Shown here piece after piece: positions 44,601 through 54,565 of a stretch of DNA of 64,000 bases (position 1 is the stretch's first letter; the number at the start of each line of letters is the position of its first letter). Source of the stretch: Leptospirales bacterium (GTDB lineage Bacteria > Spirochaetota > Leptospiria > Leptospirales > Leptospiraceae); assembly GCA_013297885.1 (NCBI GenBank), contig JAAFIR010000003.1, positions 62,001 through 126,000 on the forward strand, written 5' to 3'. The position numbers and the translations under genes were made by a program. The notes beneath the pieces were generated by a model. That model did not search any database. It was not told where the DNA came from and saw nothing but the letters and a program-made list of their open reading frames with translations.

Positions 44601-44853
44601 GGTCGGTAAATTAAATGTACATAATTTTGAATATAGATTAGGTTATTCTATGGATTTGAGAGCAATTTCAGGTGGTTTAAATTTGGATACTCTTATAACA
44701 TTTTATGACCAATCAGTATTCTTTTCAGTGAATTTACTAAATGTAAATTTAACTGGAGATGAACCTTCTGCATCACAATCACGAGCAAGATTATATAGAT
44801 TCAGAAAAAGGGCATTGGATGATTTGGGGCTTAGTGGTGGAACAACTCCATAG
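41656..44853 (+). CDS. lptD: LptD-like outer-membrane LPS assembly protein
   Basis: 1065 aa with a signal peptide (MFRKTFYLFFFFFIIQKVFSQ). An OstA/LptA-like jellyroll at about 135-245 (LILRGKVKLKIGNGSLLADLISID, then TYAEGG-like repeats) is followed by a very long beta-barrel region of alternating aromatic strands. It should insert lipopolysaccharide into the outer leaflet. No LptE or SurA gene is nearby. The gene symbol follows domain order rather than close sequence identity. Confidence 0.85.
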   Translation: MFRKTFYLFFFFFIIQKVFSQDQQELIKLITPDSNESKKTEADKDKEFSVSESQKKLIRKVLDIITDREVDDYLRGMGLSTEGSIFVKRQRLREAVSPPEQKPKEDFLGIQNGEKEKQSSYVIENASEAELLQVDKTKSGVLILRGKVKLKIGNGSLLADLISIDSNRGEIYAEGGINYTDKSLQVTGDKFIYDTKYERGVIYDTKATLYPAYFVGKKIRKIDEDKYALDMGHFTACGAEVPHYKFKAKKIIVYGDNSVIATNMWLQVGQTDLFWVPLYYSSNLGSGWTVQFGKNRSQGNFVQGYYQWSDPTAVTSVLRPIGRRIKFDAFQITGQAAQLELWKVSPWLNYNLESGVAYYKLNRFIDSYERQLGFPLKNQSDPVGDPSQIVSTNQVDKGDICLRKVGDNCIINANQYARIINPNFNGNIRNIGEQNQTWNKLNLRLNGKSNDIGKDGTRNFQALIENYSNPFYDFEFGYRYEPSNTLQSLYTRRQQRNPFFRNNQTWSFDYAEVRGDLSVNISARRNFIYQTTRDPVGGNKYFGFFPVYEELPRTIIKNSSQIGTIPYFDAPLYWDVNITNVVKRFYNAPTRNSITTPTGISGLPAGSTIRYGDMNAGVARSEIETISETGFRTNINFGSYVSFAPSIYTGFQKYTLDVPGGITDANLSRDREFRRNSYLYSRQNHKLSIGVPALLFSTTYRHTDGRRSELKEETLYRGRDRVREAEIAIESNAFENVEFSVRTARDLRRFADGYEGTPTNQQRWYFTIFRTAVFYDFQDGFGKKRQTLLERRRSFYSGIFLNNDYVYHTAQNAPLYNNATISYKLGGFSLPFIRNFKNFEVGASWFHVFQASRLEEYGVYGGTYNQASRYYTTRSPYLDSYRFYIQSDLQITRYFGTEIELDSRVTQPWRFTNEIGPNAVFRNSNDPASLSSSYTQYLDSTFNSPNSNFQQTTLQRDLSNGLGLNGLNQKQSSAFNINRLILVGKLNVHNFEYRLGYSMDLRAISGGLNLDTLITFYDQSVFFSVNLLNVNLTGDEPSASQSRARLYRFRKRALDDLGLSGGTTP

Positions 44854-44862
44854 GAGAAATTT

Positions 44863-46266
44863 ATGTTAAAAGAAAGAAATCAAACTTTTAAAATCATGTT
44901 TATTTTTTTAGATTTTTTTATTGCATTAATCAGTTTTAGTATTTCTTTTTTATTAAGATTTTTATTGGATAAAAAATTTTATTTTCAGACAGAAAACTAT
45001 TTAATCCTTGCAATTTCCATTTCAGTTACTCAAGTTATTGCAAACTTATTAATCGATTTATATCATCCAAGAAGAATCCAAGCTTTTTTTGATGAACTAA
45101 AAGCAATTATTGGAGCAGTAATTTTTAATTTGTTATTTTTACTTTCTGTTTTATTTTTTTTTAGAGGAGAAGTAAGAGCTGAAAATTTTTCAAGACTTGT
45201 TATTGGATATTTTTTGGTTATAAATATAATTTTAACTTCAGTAATTCATTTATTATTTAGAATTATTTTAATGAAGCTAAGAGAAAAAGGTTATAATTTA
45301 AGAAATGTAATTATAATAGGAACTGGAAAAACAGCAAATAAAATTTCTGAGATTATTTTAAAACATAAAATTTATGGATACAAATTAATTGGTCATTTTG
45401 GAGAAACCAAAAAGAAAACAAAATTATTTCCTAAAATGGTTTTGATTGGTGTTATTAAAGATTTTGAAAAAGTTATAAAAAAATTAAAACCAGATTTAGT
45501 GATCTATGCTAAAGATTATTCTGAACATGATGATTTTAAAGAAGTTTTGGATATTTGTGATTTTGAAAATATTGAACTAAAAATTGTTCCTGAATTTGTC
45601 GAATTTATTGCTGCAAAAGGCAGGGTTGAAGGACTTGATGGAATTCCAATTATATCAATTAGAGATATTCCAATTCGAATGGGATATAATCGGTTTATAA
45701 AAAGAAGTTTTGATATATTTTTTTCATTTTTATTTTTAACAATTTTTTCTCCTCTTTTTTTTATAATATCTATTTTAATCAAACTTACTTCAAAAGGACC
45801 CATTTTTTTAAAACAAGAAAGAGTTGGTTTAGATAATAAAAGTTTTAATATGATTAAATTTCGTTCTATGTTAGTTCAAGAAAAATCAGATTCAGATACA
45901 AAATGGACTAAAAAGAATGATCCTCGTGTTACAAAAATTGGAAGTTTTATTCGTAAAACATCTTTAGATGAAATTCCACAATTCTGGAATGTACTAATTG
46001 GGAATATGTCAATTGTTGGACCTAGGCCTGAAAGACCTTTTTTTGTAGATAAATTTAAAAATGATTATAAACAGTATATGAGAAGGCATTCTGTAAAAAG
46101 TGGAATAACTGGTTATGCACAAGTAAATGGATTTCGGGGAGATACGTCTATTGAAAAAAGAATTGAAGCAGACATTTATTATATTGAAAATTGGTCTTTA
46201 TTACTAGATATAAAAATTTGTTTGCTTACTCCTTTTATTGGACTTATTAATAAAAACGCTTACTAA
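44863..46266 (+). CDS. Undecaprenyl-phosphate sugar phosphotransferase (WbaP/WcaJ family)
   Basis: 467 aa. Four to five membrane helices (about 10-130), a Rossmann CoA-binding_3 domain (RNVIIIGTGKTANKISEIIL) and a C-terminal bacterial sugar transferase (KRSFDIFFSFLFLTIFSPLF, then GPIFLKQERVGLDNKSF, then LDEIPQFWNVLIGNMSIVGPRPE). It puts the first sugar phosphate on undecaprenyl phosphate to start polysaccharide or O-antigen synthesis. An AGGAG site precedes the ATG, 9 bases after lptD, so the two are co-expressed. Confidence 0.92.
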   Translation: MLKERNQTFKIMFIFLDFFIALISFSISFLLRFLLDKKFYFQTENYLILAISISVTQVIANLLIDLYHPRRIQAFFDELKAIIGAVIFNLLFLLSVLFFFRGEVRAENFSRLVIGYFLVINIILTSVIHLLFRIILMKLREKGYNLRNVIIIGTGKTANKISEIILKHKIYGYKLIGHFGETKKKTKLFPKMVLIGVIKDFEKVIKKLKPDLVIYAKDYSEHDDFKEVLDICDFENIELKIVPEFVEFIAAKGRVEGLDGIPIISIRDIPIRMGYNRFIKRSFDIFFSFLFLTIFSPLFFIISILIKLTSKGPIFLKQERVGLDNKSFNMIKFRSMLVQEKSDSDTKWTKKNDPRVTKIGSFIRKTSLDEIPQFWNVLIGNMSIVGPRPERPFFVDKFKNDYKQYMRRHSVKSGITGYAQVNGFRGDTSIEKRIEADIYYIENWSLLLDIKICLLTPFIGLINKNAY

Positions 46267-46994
46267 TGAATTTATTAATTTTAGAAGAGTCTGAAAAAAT
46301 TTCTAAAAACCAATTTAAAATCCAAAATAGAAAATTAGAACATTTTACAAAAATTTTAAAAGTAAAAATAGGAGATACTTTAAAAGCAGGAATTTTAAAT
46401 GAATCAATAGGAAATTTTAAAATAACAAAAATTGAAAAAAATGAAATTTTGGGTGAATATGTTTTCCAATCAAATGAAGAATATTCTATCTTTTCAAATA
46501 TCCGTTTTTATATAGCTTATCAGAGACCACAAACTACAAAAAAAATAATTCAATTAGCTAGTAATTTATCAGTAAAAGAAATTTATTTTTTTCCTTGTGA
46601 AAAATCTGAAAAATCTTACCAAGATTCAAAAATCTGGGAAGAACAAAATTTAAAAAATGAAATCATTCTTGGCTTAGAACAAGGAAAAAAAATTTATTCA
46701 CCCAAAATTTATCACATACTTAAATTCCATGAATTAAAAAATTATTTTCAGACCAAAAATCCTTTTATACTTCATCCAAATACTAATGAAGTTGATTTAG
46801 TAAGTTTAAATTTAAACCTAAGTTTTTATGAATTTATTTTGGGATCAGAATCTGGTTTTACTGAAAAAGAAATTATATATTTTGAGAAAAATAATTGTAA
46901 ATCAATTTCAATCTCTGATAGTATTTTGAGAACAGAATCAGCATTTTTGTATTTACTTTCTCAAATTGAATTTAAAAAGAAGTCCCACCAGTAA
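46266..46994 (+). CDS. rsmE: 16S rRNA (uracil1498-N3)-methyltransferase
   Basis: A 242-aa SPOUT-fold enzyme. The knot is formed by FILGSESGFTEKEI, the position normally GPEGGF, and SISDSILRTESAFLYLLSQI, the LG-x-RILR-x-ETA region. GSESGF and SDSILRTES are slight departures from consensus. An N-terminal PUA-like barrel (LEHFTKILKVKIGDTLKAG) is present. Start and upstream stop share one base (TAATG). Its 3' end overlaps the convergent outer-membrane protein gene by 23 bases. Confidence 0.88.
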   Translation: MNLLILEESEKISKNQFKIQNRKLEHFTKILKVKIGDTLKAGILNESIGNFKITKIEKNEILGEYVFQSNEEYSIFSNIRFYIAYQRPQTTKKIIQLASNLSVKEIYFFPCEKSEKSYQDSKIWEEQNLKNEIILGLEQGKKIYSPKIYHILKFHELKNYFQTKNPFILHPNTNEVDLVSLNLNLSFYEFILGSESGFTEKEIIYFEKNNCKSISISDSILRTESAFLYLLSQIEFKKKSHQ

Positions 46995-48588
46995 AAAAAA
47001 TCATTTGTTCATCTTTTGCTTTAAATTGATTCGTGTCCTGATCCAAAATCCATCTTCTTCTATTTTGAATTTGGAAAGTAATCATTCCTAGATTTATAGA
47101 AAGTTCAACTGCTCCTTGGGATTTATCATCTACTTTAAATGCTTCTTGTCTTCTATCAAAACCTTTTTTGATGTAAAAGGCTGAGATTCTAAAGATTTGA
47201 CCAATTGGTAAATAAGCACCAAGAAATACACGGGAATTATTTCTACCTTGGTAGTCTTCATAATTAGCTTCAAAACCTATTTTATAAATATTTAAAATTA
47301 ATGAATGAAAATAACCTTTTATATCTTTTCCTTCAATTGGTTTTTGATTTAGATATTCATATTTTGTATATGGAAAATTGGAATCTAAATTTGTTTGGTA
47401 TCTTTCTATTTCATAAAATGAATCAAAATAAATTGGGATATAATTGGGTCTCATACTTCGATATTCAGGTTTAAGAATAATATTAATATCTCTGCCACCA
47501 ATTTTAGTAATCAAACCATAATGACGACCAAATGAATTATCAATTCCTCTAATTCGATTATAATCTGCATAAGGAGTTAATTCAAAATATTGTGAACTAA
47601 AAATTTTAAACTCCATATCATAACCTTCGATACCAAGTCTTTTTTGTTTTGAAATCTGTGGATTATTATCTTTATCATACCGAATATTTCCTGTTGTATC
47701 TAAGTTCAAAGTTTGTGGAGCTCTTGCATCTGAAGCGTAAGTGTGACCGATTGCAAAATATTTCCAATCAAAAAATTTTGGACTTTTGTTGTCTTCGAAA
47801 GCCTTCCTTTCTTTTTTTGGAGCAGTTTTTTCTACAGCTTTTTTCTTTCCCGTTTCAGGGTCTGTTTCAATTTCTACAAATCTTTCTTCTTCTTTAGTAT
47901 CATCTATTTCTTCACCAACTTTTTTCCTACCAGAATCATCTAAAATATTTCCATTAGCTGCGAGCATTGCTATATCTTTTTTTCCAGAAATTAAATCCAT
48001 TAGTCCATTAATAATTCCAAAGGGTCTCACATAACTTCGAATAGCCGTTACCTCCCTTGTATAAACTGAATTTGCAAATACTTGAAAACCGCCATAATCG
48101 GTGTTTATGTCTGCCATAACTCCCATTTTTGAAACATCCGGTCTTGGGTTATTTACATACCGCCCGATAATTGTGCCGTGACCAATATACCCATCATACA
48201 TCCGCCCAAGAAAAACAGAAATATTAACTTCTTTAGGTTTATAAAGACCGTAAGTTCCATACCATATATTATTAATAATTTTAAAATAATCTGATTTATG
48301 ATCATAATCAAATTTACGGAGTGTGCCGAGTTTTACATCTTGCTGTTTGGGATCAACATCTTTAACTAAAAAATTTAATGGTACTTGAATTGAAAATCCC
48401 CATTTATTTTGAAAATTCATATTCACTCTAGGGTTAATATATAAATAAGAATCTTTATTAAATTGATTTAACCCAAAATCCATTTTAAACGAATCTGAAC
48501 TAGGCCGATCATTTACACCGGGTGGAGTCCAGACTTGAGAAAAAATTTGAGTTGTAAAAATAAAAAAAATAATGGCAAAAAATTTCAC
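46972..48588 (-). CDS. Putative outer-membrane beta-barrel protein
   Basis: 538 aa, signal peptide (MKFFAIIFFIFTTQIFSQV). Repeated amphipathic strand-like stretches with aromatic residues (GFSIQVPLNFLV, VNISVFLGRMYDG, FQVFANSVYTREV) and a C-terminal Phe (FFTGGTSF), the usual end of an outer-membrane barrel. Residues about 220-275 are an acidic/basic charged insert (GEEIDDTKEEERFVEIETD) likely to be a long periplasmic or surface loop. No family name. Convergent overlap with rsmE. Confidence 0.72.
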   Translation of the reverse strand: MKFFAIIFFIFTTQIFSQVWTPPGVNDRPSSDSFKMDFGLNQFNKDSYLYINPRVNMNFQNKWGFSIQVPLNFLVKDVDPKQQDVKLGTLRKFDYDHKSDYFKIINNIWYGTYGLYKPKEVNISVFLGRMYDGYIGHGTIIGRYVNNPRPDVSKMGVMADINTDYGGFQVFANSVYTREVTAIRSYVRPFGIINGLMDLISGKKDIAMLAANGNILDDSGRKKVGEEIDDTKEEERFVEIETDPETGKKKAVEKTAPKKERKAFEDNKSPKFFDWKYFAIGHTYASDARAPQTLNLDTTGNIRYDKDNNPQISKQKRLGIEGYDMEFKIFSSQYFELTPYADYNRIRGIDNSFGRHYGLITKIGGRDINIILKPEYRSMRPNYIPIYFDSFYEIERYQTNLDSNFPYTKYEYLNQKPIEGKDIKGYFHSLILNIYKIGFEANYEDYQGRNNSRVFLGAYLPIGQIFRISAFYIKKGFDRRQEAFKVDDKSQGAVELSINLGMITFQIQNRRRWILDQDTNQFKAKDEQMIFFTGGTSF

Positions 48589-48773
48589 TGGTTTAGGTTA
48601 TAAATTATTTCCAAAACTTCAAGAAAAAAAAAGATTTATAATTATTTCTATAAAGAAAATAAAAGACAAAATTCTAGCTTAACAAAGCTATTTTTAGAAT
48701 CAAAGATTTAGTTGACTACACTAAAAAACTTTCTACCAATTATTAGTAAGCATCAAACAAAATTTAAATAATC

Positions 48774-49826
48774 TCAATCATTCAAAATATCTACTAAAAT
48801 TTCTGTTTTGTCTTCTTCAATAAAATTTACTAACAGAAACTCAAAAGTGAAATCACCTTGGTAATTGGATAAAAGAATTCCTTCACTAAAATAAATAATT
48901 AATTTTTCTGAATCTAAAGTAAATTCTATTTTTTTTAAAATTTCTTTTAAATCTTCATCTTTAAATTCTTCAAAATCTTTTTCAGTTTTTGAAATTAATT
49001 CTTTTTTTATTTTATAAAAAATTTTCTTCTCACCTGATTCTGTAAATAAATCTGTTAAATTGATTTTTTTAAAACCAGTTTTGGCATTTTTATAAAATAC
49101 ATATTTTGTAAAATCAGTAAATGATGAGCTACCTATACTATGATTTCTACAAATGGAAGAAAAAAATTTTGAATTTAAAAAAATTAAATTACATGAACTT
49201 TCATTTGTTGATTCATCATAATAAGTTAAATACTCATCTGGAAAAAATTTTGATTTTTTTTCTTGGTGTAAATAGTATTGTTTTCTAAATTTATAAAGCT
49301 CAAATGCTTTATTAGAAAAATCTAAATTTACTCTTTCATTAAAATCTGAATCAATAAATCCAACTTGAGGAAATTCAACTATTTCTCCGCTTGATAATGA
49401 TAATTTTTTGACATAAGCAAATGAATGGATAATGAATTTTTCTTTTTTGGTTAATTTCTTGTTTTCAAAAAAATATATTTCTAAAATTTTTCCAAGTATT
49501 GGAATATTGACATTTGCAATAAAATGATTATTTCTTTTTGATATAAATTTTAATAGAAACTTTTCTTTTTGAATTGTTTTACAAATATCTTTTTTACCCA
49601 ATAAACAATTTTCTATATTTTTATTTTCAAGAATTAAATTCATTTCTATTGTAATTTTATTTTTTAATAAAATTATTTTTGTTGGAATATCTTGGTGCAA
49701 AAAAACTTGTAATGATTGAAATTGATTTTGCTTTGTTTCAGCAAGGTAATAAAATAAATCTGTTGATTTAGGTAATTCCTTTGTGTGGATAATTAAACTG
49801 AAAAAGAAAAATAGAAGTTTATACAT
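48774..49826 (-). CDS. Exported protein of unknown function
   Basis: 350 aa, signal-peptide start (MYKLLFFFFSLIIHTKE). Lys/Phe/Ile-rich, with Cys pairs near 90-100 (NCLLGKKDIC) and at about 215-230 (SCNLIF, SICRNHS). The C-terminus (LIIYFSEGILLSNYQGDFTFEFLLVNF) is beta-like and resembles a PrsW/DUF3298-style end, but I cannot assign it. It lies 40 bases downstream of the next gene on the same strand. Confidence 0.6.
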   Translation of the reverse strand: MYKLLFFFFSLIIHTKELPKSTDLFYYLAETKQNQFQSLQVFLHQDIPTKIILLKNKITIEMNLILENKNIENCLLGKKDICKTIQKEKFLLKFISKRNNHFIANVNIPILGKILEIYFFENKKLTKKEKFIIHSFAYVKKLSLSSGEIVEFPQVGFIDSDFNERVNLDFSNKAFELYKFRKQYYLHQEKKSKFFPDEYLTYYDESTNESSCNLIFLNSKFFSSICRNHSIGSSSFTDFTKYVFYKNAKTGFKKINLTDLFTESGEKKIFYKIKKELISKTEKDFEEFKDEDLKEILKKIEFTLDSEKLIIYFSEGILLSNYQGDFTFEFLLVNFIEEDKTEILVDILND

Positions 49827-49865
49827 GATTTTTATTGAATAAAATTTAAAGTAAATCGAATAGTT

Positions 49866-50651
49866 TTATTTCAGTTTATCTTTTACATTGATTTTCTCTT
49901 CAAAATTAGGATTGGTAAATTGAATCCTATCTCCAATCCAGTTGGTTATATTTCCAGAACTATCCATAAAAGAAAATTCAACTTGATAATTATTGCTACT
50001 ATCAAAATCAAATGCACCTGAACACATACCATGACCAACTTCAATTTTTTCACCTTCAGGTTCGATATAAAAAATTGTTTCTTTCCCAGTTTTTAAATTT
50101 TTTACTGTTGTTTTAATAATGATTTCTGAATCATCTTTTGAAGGGTTATTAAATTCAACATATTCTTCAGGACCACAACCAAAATACTGGACTGTTTTTT
50201 TGAGCTCTTTTGGTTTTGATAAAACTTCTGGTGGTTTAGTATCTTTTTCTAATGTGACTTTAAAACTTATTGGTTCATATTCTTTTTTTGTTTTGTTATA
50301 TCTAGTGAGACTTTCATATTCAGGTATATTGTTAATATAGAGTTTGTATTCCTGCCCCAAAACTAATTCTGTTTCTGGCTTTAAAACTGCCTGAGTTAAA
50401 TTAAACCCTCCAACTAAAATTTCAGTAACCAAAAGTTTAATTTTCTTTTTTCCAGATATTAAATAAATATTATTTTTTTGATTTAAGTTCAGAATAATTT
50501 CCTGACTTTTAGCATAGCCAGTTAAAACAAAAATTGAATTTTGATTTATATTCTTTTCATTTGGAAAAACAAAAATACCATTTCCCATACACTTAGAATA
50601 GATTTCTTTATAAGAAAAAAAGCAGAAGATAATTAAAAAAAATTGTTTCAT
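49866..50651 (-). CDS. Exported protein of unknown function
   Basis: About 261 aa from the ATG at 50651, chosen because GGAGAAG precedes it and a signal peptide (MKQFFLIIFCFFSYKEIYSKC) follows; an open frame continues upstream to 50705. The mature part has immunoglobulin-like segments (EIIIKTTVKNLKTGKETIFYI, then NNYQVEFSFMDSSGNITNW). Cys in SKCMGNG, FGCGPEE and HGMCSGA. Likely operon with 48774-49826. Confidence 0.65.
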   Translation of the reverse strand: MKQFFLIIFCFFSYKEIYSKCMGNGIFVFPNEKNINQNSIFVLTGYAKSQEIILNLNQKNNIYLISGKKKIKLLVTEILVGGFNLTQAVLKPETELVLGQEYKLYINNIPEYESLTRYNKTKKEYEPISFKVTLEKDTKPPEVLSKPKELKKTVQYFGCGPEEYVEFNNPSKDDSEIIIKTTVKNLKTGKETIFYIEPEGEKIEVGHGMCSGAFDFDSSNNYQVEFSFMDSSGNITNWIGDRIQFTNPNFEEKINVKDKLK

Positions 50652-50735
50652 TTTACTTCTCCACTTATTTTTGTTCAATTTAATGCTAAAAATAAATCTT
50701 ATCACCTAGAAAATTCTTTTTAAAAAATCAATCAA

Positions 50736-51503
50736 TTAACGATTGTTGAAAAAAATAGTTAAATCATCATTCGCATTCTGAATTTCAGGTATGTAAACTT
50801 CGCTAATATTTGTTATGATATCTTGACTAGGATCAGGTCTCTCTAATGTTTTGATTGATGGAATCCAATTAGCTTGGATTGTTGAATAGGAGTTTTCATA
50901 CTTCAAACGTGTAATTTCATTTAAGTTTTTATCAAATACTATAAATTCAGGTTCAACCCTGTGAATTGCATAAATAGGAACTGTACCTAAGGTAAAAATG
51001 CATGGGAGAAATGTTAAAAGATGAGTAAAATAACCAAGATCAGTTTTTCTTTCAAATTCTGGAGTTAATATACCAACGACTAAATAATCAATATCTAAAT
51101 TTTTTAGTTTAAAAACTTGTGGATCAGTGTTGTTTTTTGGGATCTCTATTATTTTATTTAATTCAAGATAAAAATTACTCCCATGATGAGAAAAATTATC
51201 TGTTATAAATTTTTTAATAGTATCCGAGCTAACTTTATCATTATATCCACTAGAATTAAAATCAGTTATGTTTTTTCCAATTTTGAAATATTTTTTCAAT
51301 GAGTTATTAAAATCTAATCCGACTTCAGTTTCTTTTGTTCTACTACTTCTTGTAATCTTAGTAATTCTATAAGGATAAAATCCTAAAGTTGCAATTTTTA
51401 AATCTTTGTTCTTCAGTATAGAATTTATTTTATATTCACGTATGTAATGTTTAATACAAAACAAATTTAACAAACTAATTATTAAAACTAATATTCTCAT
51501 CAT
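50736..51503 (-). CDS. Lipoprotein of unknown function (Lp29-like by character)
   Basis: 255 aa starting MMRILVLIISLLNLFCIKHY; LNLFC is a probable spirochaete-type lipobox. The mature part opens YIREYKINSILKNKDLKIATLGFYPYR and has a membrane-like stretch at about 165-185 (FTHLLTFLPCIFTLGTVPIYA). This combination resembles Leptospira lipoproteins of the Lp29 type, but the assignment is from memory. It stands alone. Confidence 0.6.
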   Translation of the reverse strand: MMRILVLIISLLNLFCIKHYIREYKINSILKNKDLKIATLGFYPYRITKITRSSRTKETEVGLDFNNSLKKYFKIGKNITDFNSSGYNDKVSSDTIKKFITDNFSHHGSNFYLELNKIIEIPKNNTDPQVFKLKNLDIDYLVVGILTPEFERKTDLGYFTHLLTFLPCIFTLGTVPIYAIHRVEPEFIVFDKNLNEITRLKYENSYSTIQANWIPSIKTLERPDPSQDIITNISEVYIPEIQNANDDLTIFFNNR

Positions 51504-51697
51504 TAATACCTCTTCAAATTAAACGAATAATAAATTTATTTTGACATAAAAAAATTTCTACTGAAATAAAAAAATAGTTTCTTCTTTTATTTGATCAAGT
51601 AAGAATTTCCAAAGTAATGATGATGAAAAAAAAATTTAAAACAAAGTAAAATTTTAACAATAATTTTGTTAAAATCAAATTAATTTTCCCCAACTCT
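51504..51697. other. Non-coding spacer upstream of the lipoprotein gene
   Basis: AT-rich sequence without a recognised gene. Together with the repeat at 51698-51789 and 109 further bases it separates the lipoprotein gene from the sdh operon. Confidence 0.4.
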
Positions 51698-51789
51698 AGC
51701 GAAAACGATTGAAGCGGGGTCAAAAATTTGCAGATGCAAATTTTTGACCAGAGCGGAAAGCGTGTTTTTTGCGAAGCAAAAATTCGCCC
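51698..51789 (+). repeat. Structured interspersed repeat, copy B
   Basis: AGCGAAAACGATTGAAGCG, hairpin of 14 perfect pairs (GGTCAAAAATTTGC, loop AGAT, GCAAATTTTTGACC), AGAGCGGAAAGCGTG, hairpin TTTTTTGC GAA GCAAAAA, ATTCGCCC. It is the most compact copy and best displays the conserved core. Confidence 0.92.
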
Positions 51790-51898
51790 ACCTCACCCAA
51801 CTTGATTTGAATTGATAAATTTCAACTTAAAGTCCCGCTCCATTTTTTACAAAACAGAGAGGGTAACTTTATATTTTCTAGTTAATAGAGTAACTTAC

Positions 51899-52642
51899 TT
51901 AAGCAGTAATGTACTCTTTGTTCATTTTTGCGATGAACTTTACTGAAATTTCTTTAGGACATGCAGCTTCACATTCATATTGGTTTGTACAATTTCCAAA
52001 ACCAGATTCATCCATTGCAGCAACCATTTTTTTGACACGCTCTTTACGTTCTACTTGACCTTGGGGTAACATAGCAAGTTGAGATACTTTTGCTGATGTG
52101 AATAACATCGCTGAAGAATTTTTACAAGATGCTACACAAGCTCCACAACCAATACAAGCTGCAGCTTCCATTGCAACGTCAGCATCCACTTTTGGAATTG
52201 GAAGTGCATTTGCATCTGGGGCTCCACCTGTGTTCACAGAAATAAATCCACCAGCTTGGATAATGGTATCAAATGCCTTTCTGTTAACCATTAAATCTTT
52301 GATCACTGGAAATGCTTTTGCTCTCCAAGGCTCTATCACAATTGAATCACCATCTTTAAAATTATGCATATGAAGTTGACAAGTAGTTGTGCCAGCAAGA
52401 TGACCATGTGCTTTTCCATTAATCATCATAGAACACATTCCACAAATCCCTTCTCTACAATCATGATCAAATGCAATTGGGTCTTCCCCTTTTGTAGATA
52501 AGTCTTCATTTACCATATCAATCATTTCAAGAAATGATGCATGTGTGCTAATATCTTTTGCATCGTAATCAACAAATTTGCCTTTATCATTTTTGTCTTT
52601 TTGACGCCAAACTTTTAGTTTTAAATTTAGATTTTCTGACAT
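51899..52642 (-). CDS. sdhB: Succinate dehydrogenase / fumarate reductase iron-sulfur subunit
   Basis: 247 aa. The [2Fe-2S] site is [13 protein letters not shown] with a later Cys in TTCQLH. The [4Fe-4S] and [3Fe-4S] clusters use [13 protein letters not shown] and [14 protein letters not shown]. It carries electrons between flavin and quinone on the cytoplasmic face of the inner membrane. Its start shares one base with the sdhA stop. Confidence 0.95.
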   Translation of the reverse strand: MSENLNLKLKVWRQKDKNDKGKFVDYDAKDISTHASFLEMIDMVNEDLSTKGEDPIAFDHDCREGICGMCSMMINGKAHGHLAGTTTCQLHMHNFKDGDSIVIEPWRAKAFPVIKDLMVNRKAFDTIIQAGGFISVNTGGAPDANALPIPKVDADVAMEAAACIGCGACVASCKNSSAMLFTSAKVSQLAMLPQGQVERKERVKKMVAAMDESGFGNCTNQYECEAACPKEISVKFIAKMNKEYITA

Positions 52643-54555
52643 TATTTGTAGCTCCTTTGTGCAAGTTTTATGTTCTCAAAAACTAATTCTTCTTTGTGTT
52701 CAACTGGTTTTTGGTTTACACCTTTGTGTTCCCATGCTGATACATAACAATATTTATCATCGTTACGTTTTGCTTCTCCATCTTCTGTTTGGTATTCAGT
52801 TCTAAAATGCCCACCACAAGATTCTGCTCTGTTTAATGCATCGTTGCACATAAGCTCACCAAACTCTAAAAAGTCAGCTACTCGAAGTGCTTTTTCAAGT
52901 GATTGATTGTTTTCTGCATTGATACCATTTACATTTACATTTTTGTAAAATTCTTCTCTGAGTTCAGGAATGAGTCCTAAAGCTTTTTTGAGACCAGCTT
53001 CGTCTCTTGCCATTCCACAATAATCCCACATAATTTTACCTAGCTCACGATGAAAACTGTCCACAGTTTTTTTACCTTTAATATTGAGTAAAGAATTGAT
53101 TCTGGTTTTTACATCTTCTTCTGCTTTTTTAAATTCAGCGTGGTCTGTTGTGATTTTTTCCATTTTATTATTTGCAAAATAATCACCAATTGTATATGGA
53201 AGAACAAAATATCCATCCGCCAAACCTTGCATAAGTGCAGAAGCACCAAGTCTATTTGCACCATGATCAGAAAAATTTGCTTCTCCAATTACATGTAGCC
53301 CTGGAATGCTTGACATTAAATTATAATCTACCCAAAGCCCACCCATTGTGTAATGAACAGCAGGATAAATACGCATTGGAACTTTGTATGGATTTTCATT
53401 TGTGATTCTTTGGTACATATCAAATAGGTTTGCATATCTATCTTTTACCACATCTTCACTTAAACGTTTAATTGAATCTGCAAAATCTAAATACACTCCA
53501 AGACCACCTGGTCCAACTCCAAGTCCTGCATCACAAGCTTCTTTTGCTGAACGAGAAGCAATGTCTCTTGGAGCAAGGTTGCCATAACTAGGATATTTTC
53601 TTTCTAAATAATAATCTCTTTCATCTTCTGGAATTTGATCGGGAGAACGAGTATCTCCTTTTTTCTTTGGAACCCAAATTCTTCCATCATTTCTGAGAGA
53701 CTCAGACATCAACGTGAGTTTAGATTGGTAATCACCAGATTGTGGAATACAAGTTGGGTGAATTTGAGTATAACAAGGATTTGCAAATAGTGCACCTTTT
53801 TTAAATGCTCGAAAAGTAGAAGTTACATTACAACCCATTGCGTTTGTAGAAAGAAAGAATACGTTTCCATATCCACCAGTTCCAAGAACAACTGCATCTG
53901 CTGCATGTGAAGTAATTTCACCTGTTACCAAATCACGAACTATGATTCCTTTTGCATGTCCATTTACTAATACTAGTTCCAACATTTCAGTTCTAGTATA
54001 CATTTTTACATGACCAAGTCCAATTTGACGAGAAAGAGCTGAGTATGCCCCAAGTAGTAATTGTTGTCCAGTTTGACCTTTTGCATAAAATGTTCTAGAA
54101 ACTTGTGCTCCACCAAATGAACGGTTTGACAAATGCCCACCATATTCACGTGCAAATGGAACACCTTGAGCGACACATTGGTCAATGATGTTGCGGCTAA
54201 TCTCTGCTAAACGATATACATTTGCTTCTCTTGCTCTGAAGTCTCCACCTTTGATAGTATCATAAAAAAGTCTATAAACAGAGTCACCATCGTTTTGGTA
54301 ATTTTTAGCTGCGTTAATTCCACCCTGTGCTGCAATTGAATGGGCTCTTCTTGGAGTATCTTGGAAACAAAAACATTTTACATCATAACCAAGTTCAGCT
54401 AAAGTTGCAGCAGCAGATCCACCAGCTAAACCTGAGCCAACAATAATAACAGAATACTTTCTTTTGTTTGCAGGATTTACAAGTTTCATTTCAAACTTAT
54501 GTTTATCCCATTTTTTTTCAATCGGGCCAGATGGTATTTTTGAATTAAGAGTCAT
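52642..54555 (-). CDS. sdhA: Succinate dehydrogenase / fumarate reductase flavoprotein subunit
   Basis: 637 aa. FAD-binding start [21 protein letters not shown], the covalent-FAD His in [15 protein letters not shown], the active-site region [14 protein letters not shown] and [18 protein letters not shown]. The sequence type (with [21 protein letters not shown]) is that of the B-type group shared by Bacteroidetes, delta-proteobacteria and Leptospira. It works in the TCA cycle and respiration with SdhB and SdhC. Confidence 0.96.
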   Translation of the reverse strand: MTLNSKIPSGPIEKKWDKHKFEMKLVNPANKRKYSVIIVGSGLAGGSAAATLAELGYDVKCFCFQDTPRRAHSIAAQGGINAAKNYQNDGDSVYRLFYDTIKGGDFRAREANVYRLAEISRNIIDQCVAQGVPFAREYGGHLSNRSFGGAQVSRTFYAKGQTGQQLLLGAYSALSRQIGLGHVKMYTRTEMLELVLVNGHAKGIIVRDLVTGEITSHAADAVVLGTGGYGNVFFLSTNAMGCNVTSTFRAFKKGALFANPCYTQIHPTCIPQSGDYQSKLTLMSESLRNDGRIWVPKKKGDTRSPDQIPEDERDYYLERKYPSYGNLAPRDIASRSAKEACDAGLGVGPGGLGVYLDFADSIKRLSEDVVKDRYANLFDMYQRITNENPYKVPMRIYPAVHYTMGGLWVDYNLMSSIPGLHVIGEANFSDHGANRLGASALMQGLADGYFVLPYTIGDYFANNKMEKITTDHAEFKKAEEDVKTRINSLLNIKGKKTVDSFHRELGKIMWDYCGMARDEAGLKKALGLIPELREEFYKNVNVNGINAENNQSLEKALRVADFLEFGELMCNDALNRAESCGGHFRTEYQTEDGEAKRNDDKYCYVSAWEHKGVNQKPVEHKEELVFENIKLAQRSYK

Positions 54556-54565
54556 ATTTTTTCCT

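Noticed and set aside
52098-52373. A 91-aa plus-strand gene opposite sdhB
   Set aside because: Shadow of the conserved sdhB frame; no ribosome site and no family.
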